Source: Nectonema munidae
Lineage: Eukaryota > Nematomorpha > Nectonematoida > Nectonematidae
DNA: 64,000 bases
Direction of reading: 5' to 3'
NCBI GenBank assembly: GCA_030549495.1
Contig: JAUIRK010000969.1
Coordinates: forward strand, 682,001-746,000
Within the stretch, counting starts at the first letter, position 1; each line of letters opens with the position of its first letter. The notes beneath the pieces are model-generated. The model was not told where the DNA came from. It did no database searches and saw only the letters and a program-made list of their open reading frames with translations. The translations under genes were made by a program, and so were the position numbers. Positions 24,521-35,403 of this stretch are shown here, one piece after another.

Positions 24521-25439
24521 CCGTTACAACGTGAGTTTCCTTTTACAGCACTTTCACAGGTTTGTACAAGACCGCACTTAATTAAATCTTTAACTAATCT
24601 GTTTGATTCTATTGAGCAATTTCTTATTAAAAATCTTCCTTAGTTCTTTCTCTTTTACATCTTACCCTTTTTGCGTGACAACGACTAAACACGTTATTTT
24701 GTCTACTTTTACAACTCCTTAAGCACCTTTGTCAGCTTTCGGATACATCTATCTACAAGCTGCGTCAATTTCAATCAATCAATCAAATTAGTTTTTGTGC
24801 ATTTTGAAACTTTAAAAAAAAACATGGGTGAATTTTCACCCATAAAGATAGTGTGTTGTTAAAAATGAAGAGAGTATGAGAGTAGATTTCTTTAAAATCT
24901 AAATTATTTAGTTTATAAATTTTATTTTTTAATAATAATAGATTTTTTTAATCTAAATACATTTAGTTTATAACTTTTATTTTTCTAAACTCTATTACTT
25001 TAAGATATTTTAAGATGATTTAGTACGAATCTATTTTTTATTTAAATAAATACATCTTTCTACTTTTTATTAAAATTTTTAGATTTTATATTATTAGATT
25101 ACATATCATTTATTTATATTGTCTGCTTTAATTTATTGTTAATGATAATAATCTAATTTGCTATAGATTTAGTACGAATCTATTTTTAATTTTTAAATAA
25201 ATAAATCTTTCCACTTTCGATTCATGTTTTTTAGATTTTATATAGTAAAAAAATAAATTATTATTATCGTATACTTTCTTTATATTCTCTGCTTTAATTA
25301 TTTGTTAATGATAATAACCTAATATTTTAAAATAATTAAAGATTTTCTACTTTTATATAGGAAATTATTATTATAATCCCCTTTTTTTATATTATTTCCT
25401 TTAATTTATTTTTAATGATAATAATCTAATACTAAATTG

Positions 25440-26205
25440 TCTTATCTTTGTTGGTATCAATGATCTTTTTCGGGGATATAAACGATTATTATTATAGGTA
25501 CCAATTATATTTACGGGCGTACAAATGATCTTTATGGGTACAAATGATCTTTATGGGTACAAATGATCTTTATGGGTACAAATGATCTTTATGGGTACAA
25601 ATAATCTTTATGTGTACAAATGATCTTTATGGGTACAAATGATCTTTATGGGTACAAATGATCTTTACGGCTTCCTTGAGGGGATCTATAATCCCGGTAC
25701 CGATGATCTTTGAGAAGGCCTAGAATCACGGGGGTAACAATGATCATTCAGAGGACGTAGAATCACGGGGACAGTACCAATGATCTTTCACAGGACCTAG
25801 AATCACAGAGGTACCAATTATCTTTAACAGGACCTAGAATCACGGGGGTACCAATTATCTTTAAATGATCTTTAAGAGGACTAATAATCATGAGGGTACC
25901 AATGATCTTTAACTGGACCAAGAATCACAGGACCTAGAATCACGGGGTTACAATGATCTTTAACATGACCTAGAATAACGGAGGGGAAATTATCTTTAAC
26001 GGGACTTAGAACCATGAGGGTACCAATGATCTTTGAGGGGACCTAGAATCAAGGGGGTACAAATGATCTTTTACAGGACTTAGAATCACGGGGTACCAAG
26101 GATCTTTTACAGGGCCTAGATTGACGGTACCAATGATCTTTAACTCGACCTAGAATTATTACCAATGATCTTTAAGTGGACCTTGATTTTTGGGACCTAG
26201 AATCC
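25440..26205. repeat. Diverged 36-bp array plus a short GGGTACAAATGATCTTTAT array
   Basis: From 25515 to 25670 a unit of about 19 bp (GGGTACAAATGATCTTTAT) repeats about nine times; from 25690 on the unit lengthens to the 36-bp type (GGGGTACCAATGATCTTTAA with CCTAGAATCA). Monomers are more diverged than in the first 10 kb. The array ends just before the Helitron-like 3' hairpin. Confidence 0.9.
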
Positions 26206-27138
26206 TACGTCTCGAGCGAAGCGAGAGACAAACAGGCTTATCCTAGTATATAATCTATTATATAATATTTTTTTATTTTTTTGGAAAATTGTAAGGGGTG
26301 ACCCCTACAAAATTTTTGAAAAATTTCAAACTTATCCAATTTTCAATTTTAATACCATATTTTAAAGGAAATTTTATGCTGATCACGAAAATGTAAAAAT
26401 ATTTTAAATTATTTTTTTTTAAAATACTTGAACTTGAAAAAACAAATTTTCCAACTTTGACCTCAATAAAAATAAAAAATCATTCGATTTATTTCAAACA
26501 AATTACATATTTGGAATCAACGTATCAAACTCTATCAGGTTGGAGATGAATCATCGTAGTATATAGGTTGGAGATTATTATATATATTTATCTCATAACC
26601 TGTAAGGTTGAACGCGGGTAGACAACTTGCGTGTTATCTCCAACCCGTATATTACGATGATTCTTCTCCAACCAGGGGCGCACATCCGGGGGAGGACCCC
26701 CCCCCCCCCCCCCAATGTGTTTTCAGGGGGGGGAGGGGGGGGGAGAAAATGACCTTCGCCCCCCCCCCCCCCCAATAATTTTCTATAAGTAAGAGTTGCT
26801 GCTTGTTTATAAAACATGTATGATGATAGCTAGTAGGAATGCAGACTTTCGAATCAATCAAACATCATGCCAAGCTGCTCTATCGAACATATTTTACAGA
26901 CGATGCGTGAGAGCTATATAATAATAATCCATTGCTTCAATATGCACACAGGTCACCGAGCAAACACATGTTGATGATCCACTAGATTTTCTCATCTTCT
27001 GTCAGAGTGACTATTTCTCTTTCTGTCTCCTGTTTTTCTCTTCCGCTTTCTCTGCTAAAACTTAATCATTCACTCAAGCTCTCATTCAAGCCCTCTTCTC
27101 TTGTTAAGCTCTCCTATCTCATTAAGCTCTCTTCTCTC

Positions 27139-27333
27139 CAGTGACGTAGCTAGGCTGGGGCATGAGGGGCCGTGCCCACACTCCTATGTACCGCATGGTG
27201 CCCCCATGCATCTTATGCGACATCAGTTTTTGAAAATTTCTCCAATGAAAGGATCAAGAAAGTATAAATAATGTTGCGCAAGTTTTTTTTAAATTGTGCC
27301 CCTTCTATCAACTTTTTTTTGGCTACACAACTG
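27139..27333. mobile_element. hAT MITE, about 195 bp, inside the 3.2-kb hAT
   Basis: Ends CAGTGACGTAGCTAGGC and GGCTACACAACTG; flanks CTTCTCTC and CTTCTGTC form an 8-bp target duplication with one mismatch. The same insertion is present at 47621-47808 in the other copy, so it predates their separation. Confidence 0.85.
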
Positions 27334-27827
27334 CTTCTGTCTAATTTGCATTTAGAGTTAAATTAAAATAGTTTTCAATCGTTACAATTTTATATCGATG
27401 AATATTGTTAGACTCGCGCTAAGAATTTTTTTTCAACAAAAGTCATAATCTTTATCACTACGTTTGTTACATTTTGTAACATTTGAAAACTTTAATTTTT
27501 TCAAGTCAAGAAATTTTTTTCAATAGTTATTTGGGAATTAATATTTTGACTATCTATTCAGTTTAAAAGCAAGGATGCTCTATTTGCTTAATATTTGAGC
27601 AGAGATATTTTTTATAATGTTCGATTGTTAAATTTTATAAGTAACACTGTACATAATCAAATCACTTTTTTTTTTAAAAATTGTTATATAATATCGAAAC
27701 AAAATGTTTCAGTTGTTAAAAATGTACTTGATCTATTTATGACAGCTGTCAGAATTTTATTTATAGACAAATATTAAAAAAAACGCAATGATTTTCTTTT
27801 CTCGTATACTTTGATTTATGTTAGTTT

Positions 27828-28103
27828 GGTCGTCGGACATTTCGCCCCATTATTTTCATAAGACAGTTCGTCCCATGGACAATTCGCCCAATTATTTTCA
27901 TAAGACAGTTCGTCCCATGGACAATTCTAAAAAATTAAGAGATAAATTGATTATTTTGAAATAATTTAATAGAGATAAAATAAACAAGAATATAAATTTT
28001 TTTAATAATTTTACACATATAATAAGCAAAGTTGGATGAAACTAATAAACTAAGACAATTTGTCAGGGGGCAAATTGTATATGGGGCGAAATGTCTGTCG
28101 ACC
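27828..28103. mobile_element. 276-bp MITE with GGTCG ends
   Basis: Ends GGTCGTCGGACATTTCGCCCC (imperfectly) and GGGGCGAAATGTCTGTCGACC are inverted repeats. The 47159-50136 copy lacks it at the corresponding site (around 48500). Inside, a unit with AAGACAGTTCGTCCCATGG is repeated twice. The target duplication is unclear and I could not assign a superfamily. Confidence 0.75.
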
Positions 28104-28389
28104 GTTATTTAAATAATTTTTTAATTATAAGGGTTAGCTACTTAAACGTTGGCTTTTGCTGCTTATAAAAACTTGAAAATATCAAATAAACTCTAATTCT
28201 TTATGCCTCCTATTATTTTGAAATTATTCTAAGAACAGACGGTTCCATTTTAAAATAGTGAAAATTGCTTTATTAGTTTATTTTGTTTCCTTTCTCTCTT
28301 ATGTTAATTATGTAGCAAATTTTCCAATTTTGAGTAAAAGGTAAGGTGCAGCGGATGTATTTTCATTTACAAGGCATTGATGTACCGCT

Positions 28390-28500
28390 TATGTCAAACT
28401 ATGAACAAAATCGTATCGATAAGGAATCGAATCCAGAGGCTTCCGTGCTGAGTCCATCATCTCAACCACCCTGTCATGCCACCCATAGATCGGTGGTTCA
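28390..28500 (-). repeat. tRNA-derived SINE-like segment (copy 1)
   Basis: The minus strand shows GGTGGTTGAGATG (A box, 28458-28470) and GGATTCGATTCC (B box, 28423-28434). The same segment is in the second hAT copy at 48905-48970, so it was captured before the family spread. Confidence 0.5.
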
Positions 28501-29033
28501 TATAAAGTAGGGGATATACGTCAAATTAGTTTTCAAAAAACTTAAGTTATGTTCTAAATTTTTTTAAGTTTTTTTGTAGCTCTATAACTTTTTGTGATAG
28601 ACTTTTTTTCCTTAAAAGTTATTATAAAAGGCAAATCATTGCAAAATGTTAACAGTTATTTTACTTTTTGTAGCTTGTATCAATTTAGCTTTTAAACTAT
28701 TTTTGAATGATGCTGAGTAAAATAAAATAATGCGATTTTAATTTTTGTTTTATTTTTGTTTGCACAATTATAACTTCATTTTATACCCTCGCCCCTGAAT
28801 CAATCACATTTTTTCATATAAACATCGCAGGGTGTCTAGTAGACTCTTTGCCTTTAGACTACATTCACTCTTATAAAACTATCCAACCTTCAGTTATTTG
28901 TTTTCTCTATGAATCAAATATCCTTTCATCAATTCCTGTAATGTGCCTGGTAGACTACTTCATTTTTCAAATGAAAAGCCTATTCCACCCCCTAACAATT
29001 TTGGATTTTTTTAATCTAGTTTATATTCGATAT

Positions 29034-29607
29034 TGGTAGGTAAAAATGCCCCGAAAAAAATGCCCCCAATTAAAAAGTAGGAAAAAATGCCCCCTAATTT
29101 TTTATTTTCATGATTTTTTTAAATTATATAAATATTTTTATTTGGTACCACGAAAGGCTAAATTTCTAAAATTTCTTAATCTATAGGGTTTTTTTCTTTA
29201 TAAAGTTCTTGAAAACAATAGCAAAGGTGCAGATTTGTGGGAATGTGTTCTTAAAATCAGTTAAAACACTAATTATATTTAGAAAGTGTTCTGATACACA
29301 CAAAGTCCAAAAATATTTGCTGTTTTATAAATTTTTTTTGTATTTAAAAAATTTTCCTATGCTGAGTTTTTTAGTTTACTTTAATTAAATTTTAAATGTT
29401 TTAGATGAAAAGTTAACTTTTTGTTTTTTTTTACAAAAAATCTTTATTTCACATATCTTTTAAAAAAAAATTTTTTTTTAATTTTAATTAATAATAATTT
29501 TTTGTGTTGGGACATTTTTTCCTAATTTTAAATTGCGGCATTTTTTTCGGTTGCATTTTTACTGGGGGTTCCTACTTTTTAATTGGGGGCATTTTTTCTA
29601 GGCACCA
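29034..29607. mobile_element. 574-bp MITE with 10-bp target duplication
   Basis: Ends TGGTAGGTAAAAATGCCCC and TCTAGGCACCA (inverse TGGTGCCTAGA) with GCATTTTTTC motifs repeated inside. Target duplication TATTCGATAT (29024-29033, 29608-29617) is perfect. The other hAT copy has an uninterrupted site near 49910. A 10-bp duplication suggests a MULE-type or similar origin; no coding sequence. Confidence 0.82.
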
Positions 29608-30102
29608 TATTCGATATGCAAATTTAATTAAAATATTTTCGTTTGAAGTATAGTATTTAAATTCACCAAATTTGTAAAAAAATATATAAAGTAGTCTTAT
29701 AAATTTAGGACTTTAGGTATGCCCTGAATACACTCTATTTTAAACGATTGCTGGAATATTTGGTCTCCCGTGGTATTTCCAGACCACTAATTTTGAAAAT
29801 TGCAACAAAAAATTTCGCCCCCCAATAATTTTGAGGATGTGCGCCCCTGTCTCCAACCTGTATTCTACGATTATTCATCTCCAAACTATATACTACAATG
29901 ATTCATCTCCAACCTGTATACTACGATGATTCATCTTCAACCTGTATACTACGATGATTCATCTTCAACCTGTATACTACGATGGTTTCTATTCCATGTA
30001 CAAATAACTAGGGAGACAATGTTCAACTTTCTGTTCACATTCTGCTAGATGTAAGATTTGATATACCTCATTCGGGGAGACGATGCTACATAAGTTATTA
30101 CC

Positions 30103-30895
30103 AGGGCGAGGAAAAATTGACCCAAAAAATTGGAAAAAAAATGACTTTTACTAAGAGAAAAATTCACTTTATTGACTTTTTAAAGTTTTTATTGAATTGA
30201 ACAACTATGAACACTTTAGAGAAAGTATTGAAAATTATTTCAAAGAATCCATGACTTTGTAATACAACAACATATAATTAATGACATTTTCTGATTTAAA
30301 ATTCGACCATTTTCTAGCAGTTTTTTCAGTTTAGATAAAGATCGTTCTACTTCTAAAGTTAAAACTTGACAATTTTGTTATTTGGGATAAATACTGGTAG
30401 AGATTTGAGAGTTTTCCATATTCATGATTTTAATGATTTCATTTTATTTGAATCTATTTTCAAGATAACTTTTAACGCCACATTCGTCTAAAATGAAATA
30501 ATGTTGAAGAAACAAGTAAAGGCATCTTTGACTGAAAAAGTCTCTATGTTGACTTTTTCCGACCAAATCAATGAATCGTGAATATTCTCTAATTATTGTT
30601 AACAAGTTTTGACACAGATTTTCTTTTTTAACAATTTCTTGATATTTGGCAAAAAAATTCCATCATCTTCATCATTAATTTCTTCACTGCTGGAAGATTT
30701 TAATGAAAATATTTTGCTGCTTGCAACCAATTTGTCAACTTAATTACAATTGGAACTGAAGTGTTGCCGATAGGTTTGAAAAGAGAACGTCTTTTTCTAT
30801 TACTAATTTTGAATGATTTAATGCCGGTAATCTACAATTTTGCAGGATAACTTAACTTTTAAGGTAAACTTGTGTAAAAGATGTGAAAACTAATG
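30103..30895 (-). pseudogene. hAT remnant with C-terminal dimerisation segment
   Basis: One end reads CAGGGCGAGGAAAAATTGAC at 30106. On the minus strand about 30365-30240 encodes CQVLTLEVERSLSKLKKLLE then NGRILNQKMSLII, resembling the hATC dimerisation domain (vERsFS.lk.ll..nR). The remainder is decayed. It interrupts Helitron-like copy 4. Confidence 0.4.
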
Positions 30896-31580
30896 TGAAA
30901 TAATCAAAGAATCGAAAAATGTTCAAATCAAAAAATATTTATTCTTTTTAACCTTCGCAGGACACACGATTTTACTGTTACACGAAGGACACAGTAATGG
31001 AGAAAAAAGCCCATACGCTTTTTCATATAGAATATACTATTTACAAAACTATTAACATTTGAATGATGAATTATGACATATTTCAACTCTATTATTTACG
31101 AGGGGTAGGGGGTTTTCAAGACCTCCTCTTGTTCTATAACTCAAATTAAATTCAAATCATTGCATTATTCCACTTGATTTTCTTGACTGTTCCTGAAACA
31201 TCTAGAAGCGTTCTTTACTTTTTTTGAAATTTTTTGATACATTTTTATTATAAATTGTAGGTTATTGACGGGGGGGGTTTCACCTCTCCCTTTTTTTATA
31301 AATATTTCTTATGGTTCAATGCCTTTCAGCACCTTTTTCTATCCATTCTGTTTTTGTTTTGTTATGTACAATAGCATTTTTATAGAATTTTTAATAAACT
31401 ATTCTTCTTCATTACTTTTATATCCTATCAAAATCAAAATTTAAAAATTTTATTTGAAAATTTATAAAAATTCAATCTTGAACAAAAGAATAGTTTTTGC
31501 TCCAAATTTATAGTTTCAAAATATGTATGTTTATGTGTGTCAGTGTTTTATATATACTAGCTTAGCTAGTTTGTTGCGGG

Positions 31581-31817
<237 letters not shown>

Positions 31818-32104
31818 TCTCTTTATAATACGTTATCCCATATTTTTTCTCTCTTTCTCTACTTTCCTATCAGGTTACGTAAAATATCGAAACCAATAAA
31901 TGCAAGTTGTTTATCTTTTTTCCATCTTCATTCTGTGCACATTCTTATAATTGATTTTTTCTTCATCTGTGATATTTTCTGACCGTAATCTTCGCATGAA
32001 TTCAATGTTTATCATTTATTGATGAAAGCTTATCTATGCATTGATCCATAACTTTTACCAACAATTTGTTGTTGAATAATTTTCTCTATTGTTCTTATTT
32101 CGCA

Positions 32105-33885
32105 TGGAATTTTTATCTCATCATCTCACCTCTGACAACAAGTTCTTCTGAAGAAAATGAATCATTTTCATCAATTTCAGATTCTGAAGCATCTGATATT
32201 TATACAGGTGAGAGTAATCTAGAAGCAGTGGAATTAGAAGAAGTATTTGACGCCGAAGATATTTCTCTTAAAGCTCCAGATGGAACACAGTTCTCTGGGA
32301 GCCTCAACAATCTTCAAGAGGTGATCTCAAGCTAGAAACTGTAGAGATTCTCTTCACGTCCATATGGACCTTCTGATGATGCAAAAAACTTGAAGGAAAT
32401 TGATAAAATTTTTGATTTGTTTTTTGCCCTCCTTTGGTTTCTCATATATACGAGATGACTCACAAAAAAGCAGATGATAATTACAAGTAAGTTTATTTTT
32501 CTATAAATCTTTATGTGAGATATAGAAACTCTATGATTCTAGGAAAGAGTCCCTAAGTGGTTGGATTTGAAAGCGTGTCATGAAAAGTTTGTTATAAGCG
32601 ATTTGCTTGCCTATTTTGGTTGTCTAATTTTTTTGGGACAATCAAAGACCAAAGATGCGACTAAAGCCCTTTTTCCAATGATGGAGTCCTTTCTTACGGC
32701 TGCACTCGGCAGAAGGATGTTCCAATTCATCAAAATTTTTATACGCTTTGACGATGCCGCCACTAGAGAGCCTTCAGACAAACTAGCAGCCATTAGGCGT
32801 ATTCATAATAACTTTTTTGAAAAATGCCATAAATTTTGGACACCACTTGATGCTGTAACTATAGACGAGCAATTAGTGAAATTTCGTGGGGGTGTTCTCT
32901 AAAAGTGTACGACCCTAAAAAGCCGGGCCATTATGGCTTAAAGTTCTACCATCTTAATGATTCTAACACATTTTATGTTATGAAGCCCGAAATTTATGTT
33001 TCAGGATTAATTGATCGGGAATATTTTTCAAGTCTAGAAATCTGTAAGCGTCTAGTAGAAAGTAGCAATCTCCCATCAGGGTGTGGTATTTATCTTGACA
33101 GATTTTTTACATCTCATGCTTTAGCGGAGTGGGCTCTTTCCAAAAATTTGACAATTTGTGGGACAGTAAATCCTATACGTAGATTTGTTCCGTATATTTT
33201 AAAACCTAAATTTTTACGCACGTTAAATTTAAGTGAAACGAGAGCAAAATTGTATATTCCAATATTTCATCACTTTGTGTTTATATACCTGAAAAGCAGC
33301 AGAAAGAATTTTAAAGCAGTTTATGTCTTATCTACGCAGCATAGTAGAAGTGTTACTATCACATCAAATAAAAGAAAACCCGAAAGCCTAATTTCCTATA
33401 ATAAATACAAAAGTGGGGTGGATTGTTTTAATCGAATGGCCAGAGATTTTACTAGTTATAAGACAAGTAGGCGATGGACAGTTGCCGCATTTTCTAATTA
33501 TTTAGATATAGCTGCCTACAACACATGGATTATCTACAAGCACAACGCCCTAACGATGCGTTGCCCATTCGCCATGGAGGGAGAAAATTTTTTTTAAAAA
33601 TTTTATCAAAAAATTTAGGTTATAATTCTATGAGAACTAGGGCTAACATAAGTCAGATTTCAAGACCCATAAAACCTTCTTTTTTACTATGGTTTCGCAA
33701 ATTGACACGGCGGAAAGTAGTTCGGGCAGGGGATACTGTTCAATTCAAGAATGCAGACCTAGAACACGAGGCACAAGGAGGTGTTCAAATTGTAAAAAAT
33801 TTATGTGCAAAAAACACACCTTATCCATTTGTTCTTTTTGCCATTCTAATTTGTGATTTTGCTAATTTTTTATCATGTTCAACAT
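32105..33885 (+). pseudogene. piggyBac B transposase, broken
   Basis: Acidic N-terminus (SSSEENESFSSISDSEASD), then a probable intron (GTAAGT at 32487 to CTAG at 32541), then WLDLKACHEKFVISDLLAYF, IRFDDAATREPSDKLAAIRR and VTIDEQLVKFRGG with the first catalytic Asp. One frame change follows near 32900. The long frame to 33597 carries LKFYHLND, CGIYLDRFFTSHALAEWAL (second Asp) and NKYKSGVDCFNRM (third Asp). After it a C-terminal Cys/His finger (CSNCKKFMCKKHTLSICSFC, about 33785-33845) lies in another frame. Complete domain order; only a few breaks, all three catalytic Asp kept. Confidence 0.9.
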
Positions 33886-34004
33886 ATAATTATAATGCTT
33901 TATTTTTTTGTATAACCCTTGATATTTTATGAAATAAATTTCAAATTGTTTATAAATAGGTTTTTTGATATTTTGAATTTTTTATGTTCAATTAAAATAA
34001 AATT

Positions 34005-34233
34005 CAAAAAGTAATATAATTTATTGGGCACAGGATTTAAAACGGTGAATTTTCGCCGACAGTCGCTTTATCAAACCACTATACTAATGAGTAGGCTAGA
34101 AGTTGAAAATTGGAAGGATTAGCGAAGAAGAGTTCTTCTGCTCATTAGTATAGTGGTTTGATAAAGCGACTGTCAAAATTCACCGTTTTAAATCCTGTGC
34201 CCAATAAATTATATTACTTTTTGAATTTTATTT
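34005..34233. repeat. Inverted pair of the tRNA-Asp-like SINE
   Basis: Two copies face each other: a reverse-complement copy at about 34005-34135 and a forward copy from about 34140, sharing ATTAGTATAGTGGTTTGATA, CACCGTTTTAAATCCTGTGC and the ATAAATTATATTAC flank. The forward copy lacks a few bases near the GTC. The pair lies inside the 3' part of a piggyBac element. Confidence 0.6.
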
Positions 34234-34768
34234 TAATTTTCCTTTAATTTATGGGTCAACTTCAGCATCAGATTTACATTTTATGTTCAATTTTAGGCGC
34301 TTTATTTTCAAAATTATTGCTTTATAAGATCTAAAATTTACTTATTCTATAAAATTTTTTCAGTTCTAAAATTTTTAGCTACAAAAAACAGCCAAAAAGT
34401 TTTTTTAGATAAATATTTTAAAGTTTTTTTGCTAAAGATGGGTTAAAAAAAATTTTTTTATTTTTTATGAAATTCAGAAGATAACCTAATAATTATATTC
34501 TACAGATTCCACTCCTTATGCATAAAAAATTTCTTTCATGTTTTTTTAAAACTCAATTTTCGAAAATTTTCTCTTAAGGTCATGAAAACCGCAAAAAATT
34601 AGAGTCTGTAAAGAACAGTATATTTTTGATATTGGCACCAATTTATACTCCAGAGAATAACGTAAATTTACATACTATTTTTTTGATATGTTATATATTA
34701 AATATTATATCAAAAACGGCATTGAAAATGCTGAATGGAGTAAAAAGCCCGTGTGTGTCCTGCGAAGG

Positions 34769-35157
34769 TTAAATATATCGTTGGCTCCCCTTACTTTTAG
34801 TTTCGTATGTGCATAATTTGATAAAAATTAATTATTAAAGACTAGGTTTATCTTTCAATTTTAAAAGTAAGGGGAGCCAACGATATATTTAAAAAGAATA
34901 AATATTTTTTGATTTGAACATTTTTCGATTCTTTGATTATTCGACAAATATAATATTTAAATCGTGCAAATTGCAAAGTATAGGTAATAACTTTTGTAAC
35001 ATCGTATGAGGTAGCAAAATATGAACAGAAAGTTTGATATTTTTTGATTTTTTAAAGAATATTTTTCGATTCTTTGATTACAGAATTCTATTTTGATTAT
35101 TTGACAAATATAATATTTAAAATTGTGTAAATTGCAAAGTATAGGTAATAACTTTTG
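34769..35157. repeat. Palindrome copy 4, loop inverted, extended right arm
   Basis: Continues the arm at 30900-30951 across the piggyBac insertion. The loop orientation is as in copy 3. The right arm extends beyond the palindrome of copies 1 and 2 into the reverse complement of their left flank (GTAACATCGTATGAGGTAGC), so this copy preserves a larger inverted structure, and part of the arm sequence is present twice. Confidence 0.75.
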
Positions 35158-35403
35158 TTATTAACAAAAATAACAATTAAACAGGATTACCCTTTTCTGG
35201 GGTAATTTTTTTGCGTAGATTACGAAAATGACACGCTTTTTGGCTATTAGGTCCCAATGTTTTGTAAATCGTGATTGAAATTTTTACATTATTATGCAAA
35301 TTTGACACTTGCACGTCAGTTTTAAAATTAACTAATATATCTAACATACATATATATATCTTTTTTTTATTTTCAGTTAGATATAATACTTACATAAATA
35401 AAA

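Larger units (their letters stand above)
21529..24784 (+). mobile_element. R1-group LINE inserted in piggyBac A
   Basis: Flanked by a perfect 12-bp target duplication AAATTAGTTTTT (21517-21528 and 24785-24796). Carries two ORFs and a 3' tail of TCAA repeats. ORF1 has zinc knuckles and ORF2 has an apurinic-type endonuclease and part of a reverse transcriptase. The reverse transcriptase is internally deleted. The type of the endonuclease, the ORF1 knuckles and the TAATG coupling point to the R1/LOA/Jockey group. Confidence 0.8.
19657..24882 (+). mobile_element. piggyBac element A, with an R1-group LINE inside
   Basis: The left end CCCTCATACCATCTTTGGG follows TTAA (19653-19656); the right end AGTATGAGAG is its imperfect inverse. 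A second matched pair of motifs (GGGTGATTTTTCACCC / GGGTGAATTTTCACCC) lies inside each end. The expected TTAA after the right end is missing: the flank TAGATTTC follows directly, while uninterrupted copies (around 1600 and 6680) read TTAATAGATTTC there. Without the LINE (21529-24784) the element is about 2 kb. Confidence 0.85.
17563..26246 (+). mobile_element. Helitron-like element, copy 3, split by a piggyBac element
   Basis: Starts TCTCATAACCTGTACGG at 17563 preceded by A, and ends with the CTCGAGCGAAGCGAG hairpin and CTAG (26243-26246) followed by T: the expected A|TC...CTAG|T site. It carries the minisatellite, the palindrome (right arm shortened, about 18152-18378), the shared AT-rich segment and, beyond the piggyBac inserted at 19657-24882, a divergent 36-bp array. 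It is more diverged from copies 1 and 2 than those are from each other. Confidence 0.55.
26673..29849. mobile_element. 3.2-kb non-autonomous hAT element (copy 1)
   Basis: Perfect 15-bp inverted ends CAGGGGCGCACATCC / GGATGTGCGCCCCTG and a perfect 8-bp target duplication TCTCCAAC (26665-26672, 29850-29857). No transposase seen. Contains C/G homopolymers near the left end, a CT-rich segment, a SINE-like piece and three later insertions (27139-27333, 27828-28103, 29034-29607). A second copy is at 47159-50136. An internal GCGCCCCTG near 28790 suggests a composite origin. Confidence 0.9.

Noticed and set aside
26593-26861. Gly/Pro-rich small proteins
   Set aside because: They arise from poly-C/poly-G runs at the left end of a hAT element.
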